A DNA stretch of 64,000 bases from assembly GCA_041751095.1 (NCBI GenBank), contig JBGSYC010000294.1, positions 43,482-107,481 on the forward strand, read 5' to 3'. This DNA is from JADCRZ01 sp041751095 (lineage in GTDB: Bacteria > Bacteroidota > Bacteroidia > Chitinophagales > Chitinophagaceae). The notes beneath the pieces are model-generated. The model saw only the letters and a program-made list of their open reading frames with translations. It was not told the DNA's origin and made no database searches. The position numbers and the translations under genes are program-made. Positions 62,905-64,000 of this stretch are shown one piece after another; the first letter of the stretch is position 1; every line of letters begins with the position of its first letter.

Positions 62905-63768
62905 ATGAAACTGCTTCTCAAGAAATTATCAATGCCGCTTGGATTATCGTTCTCTGTCAGAAAGGATGAATTACCATGTCTGGACGAATATCTGCACTTT
63001 CATCCTGAGTTTGAATTGATCCTGATTTTAAAAGGCCACGGTATGCGGCTTGTGGGTGATAATATTAGTGCGTTTAAAGAAGGTGATATGGCTTTTATCG
63101 GCCCCAATCTGCCGCATTTATGGAGAAATGACAAATTGTATTATCAGGCTATTGAACAGGAAGTTGAGGTTGTTGTAATACACTTTGCAGAAGATTTTTT
63201 AGGGAAGGATTTTTTTGAGAAAAACGAGATGAAGCATATTCTTCGCCTTCTTAAGAATTCAAAAGAAGGTTTACATATACAGGGAAAGTTAAATACTTCT
63301 ATTGCTTTTAAGATAACGAAACTGCTTAATGCTGAAGGGTTTTCTAAAATATTAATTCTTTTAGAGATACTTCATGAACTGTCATCTTCTTCTGAGGATA
63401 TTAATGTATTATCACGTTCGGGTTACTGCCACAATTTTACAGAGAGTGATACGGTTCGGATGGACAAGGTTTATAAATATCTAATGGATCACTTTAAAGA
63501 TGATATTCATTTAGGTGAAATTGCATCTGTTGCAAACCTGAGTATCCCTGCTTTTTGCAGGTACTTTAAAAAACGTACTAAAAAGTCTTTCTCTGTTTTT
63601 TTAAATGATATGAAGGTCGCACATGCATGCAAACTGTTAATGGAGGAAAAGTATTCTATCTCCGAGATTGGATACGAATGCGGCTACAATACACTTACTA
63701 ACTTTAACCGGCAGTTTAAAAGAGCCACAGGCTTAGCGCCTTACAGGTATAGGCAGCAATTTATTTAA
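62905..63768 (+). CDS. AraC-family transcriptional regulator with cupin domain
   Basis: 287 residues. The N-terminal half is a cupin AraC-binding domain (YLHFHPEFELILILKGHGMR; FKEGDMAFIGPNLPHLWRND). The C-terminal half has the two AraC helix-turn-helix units: LGEIASVANLSIPAFCRYFK and KRTKKSFSVFLNDMKVAHAC, then YSISEIGYECGYNTLTNFNR and FKRATGLAPYRYRQ. It closes the sulfatase/GH127/sugar-acid set and is the likely regulator of it; ligand sugars or sugar acids are plausible inducers. Confidence 0.93.
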   Translation: MKLLLKKLSMPLGLSFSVRKDELPCLDEYLHFHPEFELILILKGHGMRLVGDNISAFKEGDMAFIGPNLPHLWRNDKLYYQAIEQEVEVVVIHFAEDFLGKDFFEKNEMKHILRLLKNSKEGLHIQGKLNTSIAFKITKLLNAEGFSKILILLEILHELSSSSEDINVLSRSGYCHNFTESDTVRMDKVYKYLMDHFKDDIHLGEIASVANLSIPAFCRYFKKRTKKSFSVFLNDMKVAHACKLLMEEKYSISEIGYECGYNTLTNFNRQFKRATGLAPYRYRQQFI

Positions 63769-63844
63769 GGGGTTATAATTAACTGAATTCTTTCTTTATT
63801 TCCCGGTCATAAACAAAGCGGAACACCTATGTCTTCTTCACTTC

Positions 63845-64000
63845 ATGCACGTTTATTTGAAAAGCGCTCCTGAAAACATGCCCGAAATAGCTATGAGCAA
63901 CTGGGGAGAATTAAGAGGGTATGATAATATTCCGAATGAAGGCCTGGTTTCGGATAAGCAAACCCGCGAGCTTATTCATGGGTATTATGCTTCGGTTAGT
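63845..64000 (+). pseudogene. Sulfatase fragment lacking its catalytic N-terminus, cut by window end
   Basis: The frame, usable from ATG 63845, encodes KSAPENMPEIAMSNWGELRG, YDNIPNEGLVSDKQ and TRELIHGYYASVS, which matches the middle of iduronate-2-sulfatase-like sulfatases (the part before the SYVDAQVG motif). The signal peptide, metal-binding DD and formylglycine site are missing; the 80 nt before it hold no such motifs. It may continue beyond the window. Its missing first half has a counterpart in the remnant at 54998-55192, but about 200 residues would still be absent between them. Confidence 0.6.

Noticed and set aside
1..64000. CRISPR arrays, rRNA and tRNA genes
   Set aside because: No regularly spaced repeats and no tRNA or rRNA-like conserved stretches were seen on reading.

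Overview
The window reads as a chromosomal segment of a Bacteroidota bacterium, most like the Chitinophagaceae group (inference). The evidence is two SusC/SusD pairs, an outer-membrane TonB receptor of the CarboxypepD_reg type, lipoproteins with Bacteroidota-style lipoboxes, several sulfatases, GH10 and GH127 enzymes, a LytTR two-component pair, and a dispersed palindrome of a kind I recall from this phylum. No rRNA, tRNA or CRISPR array was seen.

Layout. (1) 1-2025: tail of an unknown gene, a gene-poor gap and a lipoprotein beta-propeller. (2) 2370-10089, minus strand: SusC, SusD, an exported amidohydrolase and a Tat-signal SelA-like PLP enzyme, apparently one operon for importing and degrading an unidentified ligand. 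(3) 10540-16652, plus strand: a large membrane-bound dehydrogenase/cytochrome c lipoprotein, an FG-GAP protein and a sulfatase, with an inverted heptad repeat before the sulfatase. A Tat-signal D-2-hydroxyacid dehydrogenase faces them (16724-17830).

(4) 18.1-25.4 kb is a decayed accessory island. It holds a gene split by an in-frame TAG, an intrinsic terminator followed 3 bases later by the 5' end of a group II intron, an Rhs/YD-repeat remnant, a ParE-type toxin-antitoxin pair, an internally deleted IS with perfect 14-bp ends, an epoxide hydrolase with an amber stop, an SDR, an AraC regulator, and a RelE-type system in which one base seems to have removed both the antitoxin stop and the toxin start. 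(5) 25.8-28.1 kb: beta-carbonic anhydrase and a SulP transporter.

(6) 28.9-37.7 kb: an STN-containing SusC, SusD, an HpaI-type aldolase, a GntP permease and a Tat-lipoprotein UxuA-like enzyme, best read as a sugar-acid utilisation locus. (7) 37.7-46.1 kb: LytTR regulator and LytS-type kinase, a TonB receptor, the split two-gene form of the Tm-1 protein, and an iron-sulfur-flavoprotein-like reductase. (8) 46.2-47.6 kb: frameshifted remains of a mobile element (CHC2 primase, XRE repressor, small antitoxin-like protein). (9) 47.7-50.3 kb: a Ca2+-type P-ATPase.

(10) 50.9-63.8 kb, plus strand: a glycan catabolic cluster with sulfatase, GH10 xylanase, a sulfatase remnant, GH127 beta-L-arabinofuranosidase, RhaT-type sugar symporter, second sulfatase, enolase-superfamily sugar-acid dehydratase, aldehyde dehydrogenase and AraC regulator. 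It suggests removal of sulfate, release of pentose or deoxyhexose, uptake, then an oxidative sugar-acid route. A sulfatase piece lacking its catalytic N-terminus runs off the window end.
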